This document shows, piece by piece, positions 36,642 to 45,233 of a stretch of DNA of 64,000 nucleotides (its first letter is position 1; each line of letters begins with the position of its first letter). Both the position numbers and the translations under genes were made by a program. Source of the stretch: Palsa-360 sp963710315 (GTDB lineage: Bacteria; Acidobacteriota; Terriglobia; Acidiferrales; UBA7541). The DNA is taken from positions 830,267 to 894,266 of the forward strand of contig CAVPZW010000006.1 of the NCBI GenBank assembly GCA_963710315.1. The letters run 5' to 3'. The notes under the pieces were generated by a model that was not told where the DNA came from, did not search any database, and saw only the letters and a program-made list of their open reading frames with translations.

Positions 36642-36655
36642 GTGATGAGTATCAC
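36642..36655. promoter_or_regulatory. GTGA-N6-TCAC palindrome in a divergent region
   Basis: GTGATGAGTATCAC, 104 bp before archease (minus) and 139 bp before the YtxH-like gene (plus). Confidence 0.72.
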
Positions 36656-36793
36656 GCCGCCAAGTGAGGCAGGGCATAGCGGCATGATTCGATGAAGACT
36701 AACGTTCAAATTGAAGTGAATGTTTGCAGTCGTCGCTGAGGAAGTTTGATTTGACGATTGCAAGTTACGCCGCATGAGTGCAAGGAGAAAGAA

Positions 36794-37114
36794 ATGAAAA
36801 ACCAAACCGAAGTTCAAAATGAAAAAATGGGATCCAGCTGCAATTCGGGGGCATATGCCTTCTTGCTGGCCGGATTAGGGATTGGAACCGCGCTCAGCCT
36901 TTTTCTGGCCCCAAAATCGGGCGCGGAAACGCGAGAATGGATCGCAACCAAGTGCCTGGATAGCGTCGATGCCGCCAATGAAAGAGTTCGCCAGGCGCGC
37001 CTACGCGTGCATGAAATAGTGGACCAGGGGCAGCAAAAAGTCAGCGAGGCCGTAACTGCAGGCCGGGAAGTCATTGGGAAAGAGAAACCGGCAGGGGAAG
37101 TGAAAGCCAGTTAG
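36794..37114 (+). CDS. YtxH-domain membrane-anchored protein
   Basis: A 106-residue protein with a single N-terminal membrane helix containing the YtxH signature (FLLAGLGIGTALSLFLAPKS) followed by a charged helical region (ANERVRQARLRVHEIVDQGQ). YtxH proteins are general-stress proteins of unknown mechanism. AAGGAG precedes the ATG. Confidence 0.85.
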   Translation: MKNQTEVQNEKMGSSCNSGAYAFLLAGLGIGTALSLFLAPKSGAETREWIATKCLDSVDAANERVRQARLRVHEIVDQGQQKVSEAVTAGREVIGKEKPAGEVKAS

Positions 37115-37209
37115 CTCGATGAATCGAGCCCGATGTTTGGGAATAAAAATGCCACAGTGCAACGCTGGTCTGGGGGTTTGACTTTGCACTGATGTTGGAG
37201 GCTAAGTTC

Positions 37210-37521
37210 ATGCGCCACAAAGAGGCAGTTCACACGAGGAAAGCCGTGCACGGCAAGAGGAGAACAACCCGGAAGGGCGTCGCCGCGAAAGATTGGCAAG
37301 CTGTGGAGATCACTGCGGCCGAACCGACCGGTTTTGGGCCGAATACGGCAGGTCAGTCAGGTGATATTGAAGGCTTGTCAACCATTGCCACTGGAAATTC
37401 GGAAAGCGTGGCGGAGTTGGTCGAAGAAGGGCAAGACCTGGAGGCGGAGAAGGTGAAGGGCGTGGAAGATGCCCTCGATCCGGATGAGGCAGAAGTCACC
37501 ACACACAGCCGGCGTGAATAG
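37210..37521 (+). CDS. Hypothetical acidic protein with basic N-terminus
   Basis: A 103-residue protein with a Lys/Arg/His-rich start (RHKEAVHTRKAVHGKRRTTR), then an acidic low-complexity tail. The family is unknown. GGAGG lies 8 bp before ATG 37210; ATG 37192 would overlap the ribosome-binding site. It is probably in the same transcript as the YtxH-like gene. Confidence 0.5.
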   Translation: MRHKEAVHTRKAVHGKRRTTRKGVAAKDWQAVEITAAEPTGFGPNTAGQSGDIEGLSTIATGNSESVAELVEEGQDLEAEKVKGVEDALDPDEAEVTTHSRRE

Positions 37522-37815
37522 CCGTCTTCATTGCATCATTGTTCGAATTTTGCTCCTCCGCGTGCGTAGAAGTTTTCTAGCTTTTCCTTCCTGGAATAGT
37601 GCTTTCTCCGGGCGAGTTGCTTGGGGGATAGCGCAGTCTTCTTGCGCCTTTTCTAGCGCTGCAGCATCAAATTATTAGAGTCACGCTGAAAAACCTAAAG
37701 ACAAAGTGACCGCAATTTCTTTCAGCAGTGATTGCGGGTCGCTACGGCGGAACTTTGTGAAGGAACGAGATTTCTGCCGTGGTTAAATCATCTGTCTGTG
37801 TAACGGGAGTAGCTC

Positions 37816-39384
37816 TTGTTAACGGTAAACGAAGAACTTCAGCAAGACGCTCGTGCGGGAGAGACCGCCGAGGGGACGGATTATTCCGTCGTCAGCGATG
37901 TGCAAGATAGGGTCCCAGAGCATCCCGATGAGGCAAGAGCCGACGATTATGATGGCAATCTAGAGGCGCTGGCGGAATCGGCTGACCCAATCACCTTGTA
38001 CTTGCGTGAGATGGGCCGCACCCCGCTTCTGACACGGGAGGGCGAAGTCCGCCTTGCGAAGCGCATCGAGCGTGGCCAGATGCGCGGTCTAAGGGCATTT
38101 TCGCACTCGCCCATCGTGTGGGCTGAGTTCGTGCGAGCTGCGGAGGCGTTGCGCTGTCACGAGCGTTCCATCGAAGAAATAATTGACGTAGGCGAAAAGT
38201 CGCTGACTCGGACGCAGCGTGAAAAGTGGGCTCGAAAACTCCTGCAAGTTACCGATCGAATCGCAAATCTTCGGGAGAGTATTTCCCGCGACTGGAAGCG
38301 TGTGCTTCGAATTCCAACGTCAAATAAGGCCGATCTTCTGCACACTCGGTATCGGCTGGCACGCGCATGGGTCGAGATTTCGCGTCTGGTTCGTACGATC
38401 AACTTCAACACATCGGAAAAGGCACGGTTCTCCGGAAAAATTCGCGAGATTCTGCAGAAGACTTTGACCCTAGAGGGCGAAATCCTCGGGCTCCAGCAAA
38501 GGTCTAAATCCGCCTCCATGCAGGCCGTTCGAGAGGCTCGCAAAGCTTTGGCAGCACGCCGCGCGGAATTGAGACGGCTGGAAGCAACTTTTGGCCCCGG
38601 GCTGAAGGATCTCAAGCGCACAATCGAAACGATCCAGCGGAGCGAAGCCGAAACGGAGCAAGCCAAGAAAGAGCTGGCTGAAGCAAACCTCCGCCTCGTC
38701 GTTTCCATAGCCAAGAAATATCAGAACCGCGGACTGGATATCCTCGACCTTATCCAGGAGGGGAATATCGGCCTGATGCGGGCGATCGACAAGTTTGACT
38801 GGCGCCGCGGCTTCAAGTTCTCCACATATGCTACCTGGTGGATCTGGCAGGCCGTCAGTCGAGCTGTTGCCGGCCAGGGGCGTACGGTCCGCATTCCGGT
38901 GCATATGAACGAGGCCATCAACCGGTTCGCGCGAATGAACCAGGAACTGACCAAGCAATTGGGCCGGCGCCCCACCTCGGAGGAAATCGCCTCGCATATG
39001 GGAATCTCGGCCGGAAAAGTGCGTGACCTGATGCAGACAGCGCAGGAAACCATTTCCCTCGATACGCCGGTTGGCGAAGAGGAAGAGTCGCGTTTGGGCG
39101 ATCTGATCGAGAACAAAACCGCTGTCTCGCCGTCCGAGGCCGTGATCGACAAGGACATGAAAGAGAAGGCGGCCCTGGCCCTGAAAAACATTACGCCGCG
39201 AGAGCAACAGATCATTCGGATGCGTTTCGGTTTTGACGGCGACGAGCACACCCTGGTAAAAGTGGGTGAGACGCTCGGTCTAACCCGAGAGCGCATCCGG
39301 CAGATCGAGAAGCAAGCGATGCGCAATTTGCGGGAATCCGCCGATGTCCAGCGCCTGCAAACCTTTTTGCGGCGCGCCTCGTGA
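37816..39384 (+). CDS. RpoD-family sigma factor with altered region 2.4
   Basis: A 522-residue protein with region 1.2 (DPITLYLREMGRTPLLTREG), a long non-conserved segment, regions 2.1-2.3 (NLRLVVSIAKKYQNRGLDIL, GFKFSTYATWW), 3.0-3.1 and 4.2 (LGLTRERIRQIEKQAMRNLR). Compared with E. coli sigma-70, region 2.4 reads WWIWQAVSRA where WWIRQAITRS is expected: Arg436 equivalent is Trp and Thr440 equivalent is Ser. The following DQART reads GQGRT. Region 1.1 is short. The TTG start has GGGAG 6 bp upstream. The location amid stress genes and the substitutions suggest an alternative rather than the main housekeeping sigma factor. Confidence 0.9.
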   Translation: MLTVNEELQQDARAGETAEGTDYSVVSDVQDRVPEHPDEARADDYDGNLEALAESADPITLYLREMGRTPLLTREGEVRLAKRIERGQMRGLRAFSHSPIVWAEFVRAAEALRCHERSIEEIIDVGEKSLTRTQREKWARKLLQVTDRIANLRESISRDWKRVLRIPTSNKADLLHTRYRLARAWVEISRLVRTINFNTSEKARFSGKIREILQKTLTLEGEILGLQQRSKSASMQAVREARKALAARRAELRRLEATFGPGLKDLKRTIETIQRSEAETEQAKKELAEANLRLVVSIAKKYQNRGLDILDLIQEGNIGLMRAIDKFDWRRGFKFSTYATWWIWQAVSRAVAGQGRTVRIPVHMNEAINRFARMNQELTKQLGRRPTSEEIASHMGISAGKVRDLMQTAQETISLDTPVGEEEESRLGDLIENKTAVSPSEAVIDKDMKEKAALALKNITPREQQIIRMRFGFDGDEHTLVKVGETLGLTRERIRQIEKQAMRNLRESADVQRLQTFLRRAS

Positions 39385-39479
39385 TTTGCGCCTTCTGCTT
39401 CAGGCCGAAACCTGCGAGGGATCGCTCGAATGGCCGCGGCGTTGAGCACGCAGCCGAGGCCGCATGCAAGTTTCGCGAC

Positions 39480-39944
39480 TCATCTGCGTGAAGTGGCCTG
39501 TTCGAGCTGCTCCAGCAGGCCCAATTGGCTCTTCAGAATCTTTCGTCTCGCCAAGTCAATCTTGAACCACTCGGCTCGGTCTATTTCCGGGAATTCTCGC
39601 ACTCTGCCCGATCCACGCGGCCATTCCATGGAAAAGGTGTTGCTCTTGACTGCGGCCGCCTTCAGCGAAGAATGCACTGCCCACGCGTAGACAATCTTTC
39701 CACCTCTTTGCCGAATAGGCTGCAAAGGTTTGAATTCTCCCTCCGCGGTCAAGGCAGTTTCCTCTCGAAACTCTCGCCTTGCGGCGTCGAGCGGGTCCTC
39801 GCCTGCATCAAACTCACCTTTAGGGATAGACCAAGCTCCCTCGTCTTTGTTGGCCCAGAAGGGGCCTCCCGGATGCACCAGGAACACTTCCAGGGAGCCG
39901 CGCGCTTTGCGATACAACAACAGCCCCGCACTTTTCCTAGGCAT
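39480..39944 (-). CDS. NUDIX hydrolase
   Basis: A 154-residue protein with the Nudix box GEFDAGEDPLDAARREFREE intact for the catalytic Glu residues, ending in T-A-L instead of the usual x-G-L. N-terminal KSAGLLLYRKARGSLEVFLV and WSIPKGE match the small NTP-pyrophosphohydrolase subgroup often annotated as dATP or diadenosine-polyphosphate hydrolase. The substrate is not determinable. Confidence 0.9.
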   Translation of the reverse strand: MPRKSAGLLLYRKARGSLEVFLVHPGGPFWANKDEGAWSIPKGEFDAGEDPLDAARREFREETALTAEGEFKPLQPIRQRGGKIVYAWAVHSSLKAAAVKSNTFSMEWPRGSGRVREFPEIDRAEWFKIDLARRKILKSQLGLLEQLEQATSRR

Positions 39945-40123
39945 AATGCCCTTCCCACCGCCTGTGCCAGCCGAGGTTACTCGATTTGAGTGATGCGATC
40001 GCTAGTTTTCTGCCGGACACTTCTCATGTATCGCTTGGCGCTCGATGAGTTCGAAAGTGCCCTGGTCGTTTTCCGCGTCGGAATCCTCAGGGCACGCTTT
40101 TGGCAAATGAGATTTCCCGCGGG

Positions 40124-40867
40124 TCAGTCGGCCGCTATCACGCTGTCAATGAAGCGGCGCATGCGCTGATAGTGAGAACCCTTCCAATAGATCCGGCCAC
40201 ATTGAGAACAATTGTAAAACTCGTCAAAGTGCTGCCTTGTTAGCGGCAGAAGGCGATCACTGATCGTCTCCTTAGAAACCGGACGCAACACATCGTTGCA
40301 GTGCATGCACCGGCGAAAAGGCTCGATGGCCGGGGCTAGATCGAAACGCTGCATCAACTCCACCAATTGTGCGGATGGCGCTGTAGCTCGCACATAGTAG
40401 CCGCGCGTGACCACAGCTCGCATGAGCAATCCGCGATCTCTGGTCAGCAAAATCCTGTTTTCGTCCGAGGAAAGTCGGGCCAATTCTTCGTCCACATAGT
40501 CATTGCGATATAAGGTGTCGAAGCCAAGCATTCGAAGATAAGCCGCCAATCGGCCCAGATGCGTATCGGCCACAAACCGCGCCTCGGCGAGAGGCTGTGG
40601 GAGCAAACGCACGTGCGGCGATATTCCGATGGACTGAAACTCGGGGTAAACACTGATCCTATCGCCCTCATGCACCCGATAGGTGAAATCCACGGGCTGC
40701 CCATTTGCCAGGATCAGATCCACTTCCGTGTGCGGCACGCCCAAGGATTCGATCATGTCTTTGACGGAGCCGCTCACGTCAAAGCTATAGGTGACGATTC
40801 GAGCTTTTTTTTCGGGCGGCAGAAAGTCGTTCAATCCCGCGTAAAAACGCACGCCGGCCTGCTTCAT
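40124..40867 (-). CDS. Mut7-C RNase-domain protein with ubiquitin-like N-terminal domain
   Basis: A 247-residue protein. Residues about 1-80 form a MoaD/ThiS-like beta-grasp (VRFYAGLNDFL, YRVHEGDRISVYPEF). The Mut7-C PIN-like domain has FVADTHLGRLAAYLRMLGFD and ILLTRDRGLL. A C-terminal zinc ribbon has CMHC and CSQC. This two-part architecture is widespread (Pfam Mut7-C plus Mut7-C_ub). It is presumed to be an RNase or tRNA-related nuclease. The start ATG 40867 (40912 also open) was chosen at the beginning of the beta-grasp domain. Confidence 0.85.
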   Translation of the reverse strand: MKQAGVRFYAGLNDFLPPEKKARIVTYSFDVSGSVKDMIESLGVPHTEVDLILANGQPVDFTYRVHEGDRISVYPEFQSIGISPHVRLLPQPLAEARFVADTHLGRLAAYLRMLGFDTLYRNDYVDEELARLSSDENRILLTRDRGLLMRAVVTRGYYVRATAPSAQLVELMQRFDLAPAIEPFRRCMHCNDVLRPVSKETISDRLLPLTRQHFDEFYNCSQCGRIYWKGSHYQRMRRFIDSVIAAD

Positions 40868-40930
40868 GGGCGCGATCCCCGCGTGAGAGTGGATGGCTTT
40901 GCAAGCCTGCAAGAATTTTTCAACCCTGCG

Positions 40931-42547
40931 CTAAACATTGAGAATCTTTCCTGTATCGTCCACATCGATGGATGAGGCGCGGGATACCTTGGGAAGTCCG
41001 GGCATGAGCATCATGTTGCCGGCGATGACCACTACAAAGCCGGCGCCGGCGGACAGCGATACGTCCGTCACATGCAGCGTCCAGCCCGTGGGAGCGCCCA
41101 GGAGTTTTGCATTGTCGGACAAGGAGTATTGCGTCTTGGCAACGCAGATGGGAAGCCGAGCGCTGCCCCATTCGGTGAACTGATCGAGCTTTGCCTTGGC
41201 TTGGTCGCTGATCGTCACATTTTCGGCGCCGTAGATTTTTTGGGCCACGCGCTGAATCTTCTCCAGCAGGGGTTCATCCAGCGAGTAGATGGGTTGCACT
41301 CGGGGCGCAAGATTCGCGGCGATGGTTTCCACGACGCACTGGGCAAGTTCTTTCGCTCCAGGTCCTCCTCTTGTGAACGCTTCCGAGACCGCGCTGGCGA
41401 CACCCTGTTGCGAGCAGAAATCGGCCAGCCGCTTCAGATCCGTGTCGCTGTCACCCGGAAAACGGTTGAGCGCGGCGACGACCGGTACACCAAAACCTTT
41501 CAAAATGTCGATGTGTTTGAGGAGATTTGGCAAACCTTGTTCGATGCGGCCTTCTCCCTGATTCCGGATGCTCTGAACGGTGGTTAGGAGAACCGCGGCC
41601 GCAGGCGTGATGCCAGACTGCTGCATGATAATGTCGAAATACTTTTCGGCACCGAGGTCCGAGCCGAAGCCAACTTCATTTACGACATAATCGGCCAGCC
41701 GCAATCCCATCTCCTGGCAAAGGATGCTGCTGGTTCCCTGAGCGATATTCCCGAAAGCCCCAGTGTGCACGAATGCAGGCGTGCCGTCAGTGGTCTGCAC
41801 CAGGTTCGGAAGGAGTGCGTCGGCCAGCAGGGCCATCATGCCGCCCGTTCCGCTTAGCTCGCGCGCGCGGACCGGTCTTCCGTCGCGAGTGACGCCGATG
41901 ACGATGGATTCAAGGCGCTCCCGCAAGTTCTTGCGATCCTTTGCCAGCGCCACGATGGCCATAATTTCGCATGCGGCCGTAATCACAAATCGCGCGTGGC
42001 GTCCCGCGCCGTCCTTCTTGCTGTCCAACGCGATGGAGATCCGGCGAAGTGCGCGGTCGTTCATGTCCATCGTGCGCGGCCAGGTGATTCGGTCGGGATC
42101 GAGGTTCAGATCATTGCCGTGGAAGAGGTGCGCATCGATGAGTGCGGCTAGCAGATTTTGCGCCGAGGCAATGGCATGAAAATCGCCGTGGAAATGGAGA
42201 TTAATTTTCTCACTTGGTTCCACTTGCGAAAGGCCGCCGCCGGCTGCGCCTCCCTTCATGCCGAATACGGGACCCAGCGAAGGCTGCCGCAACGTAGCAA
42301 CGGCCTTTTTCCCAATCTGCGCGAGACCTTGTGCGAGCCCGATGGCGGTGACCGTTTTGCCTTCCCCGGAAACAGTAGGCGTGGTTGCGGTGACCAGAAC
42401 GAGTTTTCCGCGCCTGGGTCGAGAAGCGTCCGCTAGAAGCTCCAATTTAACCTTGCCGCCATAAAGCCCGATCTGCTCGAAATATTGATCCGGGAGTTCG
42501 AGCTTGCGCGCAACGGCTTGGATTGGAAGAAGTGTGTTTCGCATCAT
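40931..42547 (-). CDS. fhs: Formate-tetrahydrofolate ligase
   Basis: A 538-residue enzyme of normal length. The P-loop-like TTPTVSGEGKTVTAIGLAQG, ATLRQPSLGPVFGMKGGAAG, GDFHAIASAQNLLAA and the substrate region FVHTGAFGNIAQGTSS are diagnostic. It makes 10-formyl-THF from formate, THF and ATP for purine/one-carbon metabolism or, in reverse, yields ATP from formyl-THF. It diverges from the GTPase gene across an operator at 42697. Confidence 0.97.
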   Translation of the reverse strand: MMRNTLLPIQAVARKLELPDQYFEQIGLYGGKVKLELLADASRPRRGKLVLVTATTPTVSGEGKTVTAIGLAQGLAQIGKKAVATLRQPSLGPVFGMKGGAAGGGLSQVEPSEKINLHFHGDFHAIASAQNLLAALIDAHLFHGNDLNLDPDRITWPRTMDMNDRALRRISIALDSKKDGAGRHARFVITAACEIMAIVALAKDRKNLRERLESIVIGVTRDGRPVRARELSGTGGMMALLADALLPNLVQTTDGTPAFVHTGAFGNIAQGTSSILCQEMGLRLADYVVNEVGFGSDLGAEKYFDIIMQQSGITPAAAVLLTTVQSIRNQGEGRIEQGLPNLLKHIDILKGFGVPVVAALNRFPGDSDTDLKRLADFCSQQGVASAVSEAFTRGGPGAKELAQCVVETIAANLAPRVQPIYSLDEPLLEKIQRVAQKIYGAENVTISDQAKAKLDQFTEWGSARLPICVAKTQYSLSDNAKLLGAPTGWTLHVTDVSLSAGAGFVVVIAGNMMLMPGLPKVSRASSIDVDDTGKILNV

Positions 42548-42696
42548 TCTATTGAGTCCTACCAGTGGAGTTCACAATTGTAGAATCTGAAAAATATCAC
42601 ACCCGGGACAATTCGTTCTCTGTGATTGTTGAAGAATTGCCTGCTTCCAATCTCAACAGTAGACCTTGTCACCGCACAATCGGGCAGTCACTGCGT

Positions 42697-42710
42697 GTGA
42701 TGCTTGTCAC
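42697..42710. promoter_or_regulatory. GTGA-N6-TCAC palindrome between fhs and the GTPase gene
   Basis: GTGATGCTTGTCAC, 63 bp before the GTPase start (plus) and 150 bp from the fhs start (minus). Confidence 0.68.
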
Positions 42711-42772
42711 GGCAGCCATGGTCCCGGCCAGCGTAGCTTTACACAAGGTTAGACGTACGGACGGTGCTTTTC

Positions 42773-44122
42773 ATGAAGAATATCCTGATTCTCGGCGCTG
42801 CGGGAAGGGATTTTCATAACTTCAATGTCGCATTCCGCGATCGAGCACAGTTTCAAGTAGTTGGTTTTACCGCCACCCAAATTCCAGGCATTGCAAACCG
42901 CCGCTATCCGCCGGAACTAGCCGGCACCTTGTATCCGGAGGGCATCCCCATTTTTGAAGAGGCGGAACTGGAGTCCCTAATTGTTAAGCTTGGCGTGAAC
43001 GCCGTGGTGTTTTCCTACAGCGACGTTTCACACGTGAACGTGATGCACCTGGCCTCTCGCGCGGTCGCTGCTGGCGCGGACTTCTGGCTGCTCGGAACGG
43101 AGCACACGCAGCTCAAATCGTCCGTCCCGGTCCTTTCCGTCTGCGCCGTGCGGACCGGTTCCGGCAAGAGTCCGTTCGCACGACTGGTTGTCAACGAACT
43201 GCGCCGCCACGGTCTGACGCCGGTCATCGTTCGCCATCCCATGCCGTATGGGGACTTGGCGGCCCAGGCTGTGCAACGGTTTGCCACCATGGCTGACATC
43301 GACCAGCAGCAATGCACAATCGAGGAGCGAGAAGAATATGAGCCGCACATCAGCCGGGGGACAGTCGTCTATGCAGGCGTGGACTACGGAAAAATCTTGC
43401 ACGAGGCAGAAAAGGAAGGCGACATCATCCTGTGGGACGGCGGGAACAACGACACGCCGTTCTACGCCTCCGATCTGGAATTTGTGGTCGCCGATCCCCA
43501 CCGCCCCGGACACGAATTGTCGTACTTCCCGGGCGAGGTGAATCTCCGCCGTGCCGATGTGGTCGTGATCAACAAAGTGGATACCGCGTCTCCACGGGAC
43601 ATCGATACGGTCCGCCAGAACGTCCGGAACACCAACCCGAAGGCCAAAATCATTGAGACCGCATGTCGTGTTTCAGTTGCCGCGCCGGAATCTATCAAGG
43701 GCCGGCGAGTGCTAGTGGTGGAAGACGGCCCAACGCTGACGCATGGGGAAATGCTGTTCGGGGCGGGAGTTGTCGCGGCACGGCAGTTCGGCGCGGCTGA
43801 ACTGGTGGACCCACGGCCCTATGCGGTGGGTTCTATCCGGAGCATGTACGAGAAGTACCCGCACCTGAGCAATCTTCTTCCGGCGATGGGCTATGGCGCC
43901 ATACAAAGGCAAGAACTGGAAGAAACGATCAATGGGGTTCCATGTGACATGGTGCTGGTCGCCACCCCAATTGACCTCGCCCGCATCATTAAGCTAAACA
44001 AACCGCATCTGCGCGTCACCTACGAGGTGGAAGAAGTTGGGCATCCGCAGCTGGCGGAGTTACTTGCAAAGTTTGCGCGGGAACACGCCCCGGCGAAACT
44101 GCAACCGCAGGTGCGGCCATGA
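42773..44122 (+). CDS. Cyclic 2,3-diphosphoglycerate synthetase-like GTPase (COG2403-type)
   Basis: The 449-residue protein has an N-terminal Rossmann-like domain (MKNILILGAAGRDFHNFNVA), P-loop CAVRTGSGKSPFARLVVNEL, WDGGNNDTPF, and NKVD in VVVINKVDTASP. This family is annotated after methanogen cDPG synthetase but is widespread in bacteria with unknown substrate. Its stop overlaps the carbamate kinase start (ATGA), so the two act together. A plausible substrate is a carboxyl/carbamoyl phosphate compound, but this is inference only. The operator lies 63 bp upstream. Confidence 0.85.
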   Translation: MKNILILGAAGRDFHNFNVAFRDRAQFQVVGFTATQIPGIANRRYPPELAGTLYPEGIPIFEEAELESLIVKLGVNAVVFSYSDVSHVNVMHLASRAVAAGADFWLLGTEHTQLKSSVPVLSVCAVRTGSGKSPFARLVVNELRRHGLTPVIVRHPMPYGDLAAQAVQRFATMADIDQQQCTIEEREEYEPHISRGTVVYAGVDYGKILHEAEKEGDIILWDGGNNDTPFYASDLEFVVADPHRPGHELSYFPGEVNLRRADVVVINKVDTASPRDIDTVRQNVRNTNPKAKIIETACRVSVAAPESIKGRRVLVVEDGPTLTHGEMLFGAGVVAARQFGAAELVDPRPYAVGSIRSMYEKYPHLSNLLPAMGYGAIQRQELEETINGVPCDMVLVATPIDLARIIKLNKPHLRVTYEVEEVGHPQLAELLAKFAREHAPAKLQPQVRP

Positions 44123-45108
44123 GGCGCATGGTCCTTGCTGTCGGAGGCAACTTTCTGATTCGTGCCGGGGAGAAAGGGACGGCATACGAAGAAATCGCTA
44201 ATGCCGGAAGGATCGCGGCGCAGATCGTCGGTTTGATTCGCGATGGTTATGGAATCGTTCTTACTCACGGGAACGGCCCGCAAGTTGGCGCTGAACTTCT
44301 GTTACACGAACGAGCCGCGGGCCCAACGCACGAATATCCTTTGGACATGTGCGATGCCGCGACGCAGGGTCAGATCGGCTATCACCTGCAACAGGCTCTG
44401 GACAATGAAGTGAGGCTAGCGGGTTTGCACGTGCCGATCGTCGCGCTAGTCACTCAGTGCGTTGTGTCATTGGACGATCCCTCCATGAGCCGCCCGACCA
44501 AGCCGATCGGACGCTTCTACTCGCGCGAAGAGGCCGAGCAGCGCAAGCAGATGCTTGGATGGGAACTGATCGAAGATGCCACTCGTGGCTACCGCCGCGT
44601 GGTGCCATCGCCGGAACCGATTGAAATCGTCGAACTCGAAGTCATTCGTGAATTAATGGAGCGCGGTGTTCTGGTCATTGCTTGCGGGGGCGGCGGCATC
44701 CCAGTCGCGCGGGTGAAACAGAGATTGCAAGGCGTCGAGGCCGTAATCGACAAAGACCTCACTTCTGCCTTGCTCGCATCAAAGCTGGGCGCGGAGTTGT
44801 TGGTCATCGCCACAGACACCGATTCTGTATACCTCGATTACAATAAATCAACGCAGCGCCCGCTCGAGCGTGTTAGCCCGGCCCAGCTAGCCGCGTACGC
44901 TCGCGCAGGTCATTTTCCGCCAGGGAACATGGGACCTAAGATTGAATCTGTTCTGCGGTTTCTCCGCGCCGGGGGGACCGAAGCCATCATCACTTCTTGC
45001 GACAGTCTTTGTGCAGCGGTAGCGGGCAAGGCCGGAACGCATATCGTTTCAGACTCTTGCAGTTCGTTTCCAGATCCGCGCGCTGCATTTGAAGTTTCGT
45101 CAGGTTGA
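44119..45108 (+). CDS. arcC: Carbamate kinase
   Basis: A 329-residue amino-acid-kinase fold enzyme: VLAVGGNFLIRAGEKG, GIVLTHGNGPQVGAELL, VIACGGGGIPV, IDKDLTSALLASKLGAE and HFPPGNMGPKIESVLRFL. All catalytic Lys/Asp motifs are present. It makes ATP from carbamoyl phosphate and ADP. There is no arginine deiminase or ornithine carbamoyltransferase gene nearby, so the carbamoyl-phosphate source is elsewhere or novel. It is translationally coupled to the GTPase. Confidence 0.95.
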   Translation: MRRMVLAVGGNFLIRAGEKGTAYEEIANAGRIAAQIVGLIRDGYGIVLTHGNGPQVGAELLLHERAAGPTHEYPLDMCDAATQGQIGYHLQQALDNEVRLAGLHVPIVALVTQCVVSLDDPSMSRPTKPIGRFYSREEAEQRKQMLGWELIEDATRGYRRVVPSPEPIEIVELEVIRELMERGVLVIACGGGGIPVARVKQRLQGVEAVIDKDLTSALLASKLGAELLVIATDTDSVYLDYNKSTQRPLERVSPAQLAAYARAGHFPPGNMGPKIESVLRFLRAGGTEAIITSCDSLCAAVAGKAGTHIVSDSCSSFPDPRAAFEVSSG

Positions 45109-45124
45109 TTTGCTTCGTGCAACT

Positions 45125-45138
45125 GCGATCTTGATCAC
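45125..45138. promoter_or_regulatory. Near-match GCGA-N6-TCAC palindrome
   Basis: GCGATCTTGATCAC has 7 of 8 fixed bases of the motif, 96 bp before malic enzyme. It is weaker than the exact sites. Confidence 0.4.
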
Positions 45139-45233
45139 GGAACTATCAACATTCGTGAAGTAATGCACTCTTGCCAGACTGTGAGATGGGCACACTCGCA
45201 ACCTGGTCGGCATTGGAGACGAGGAGTTTATTC

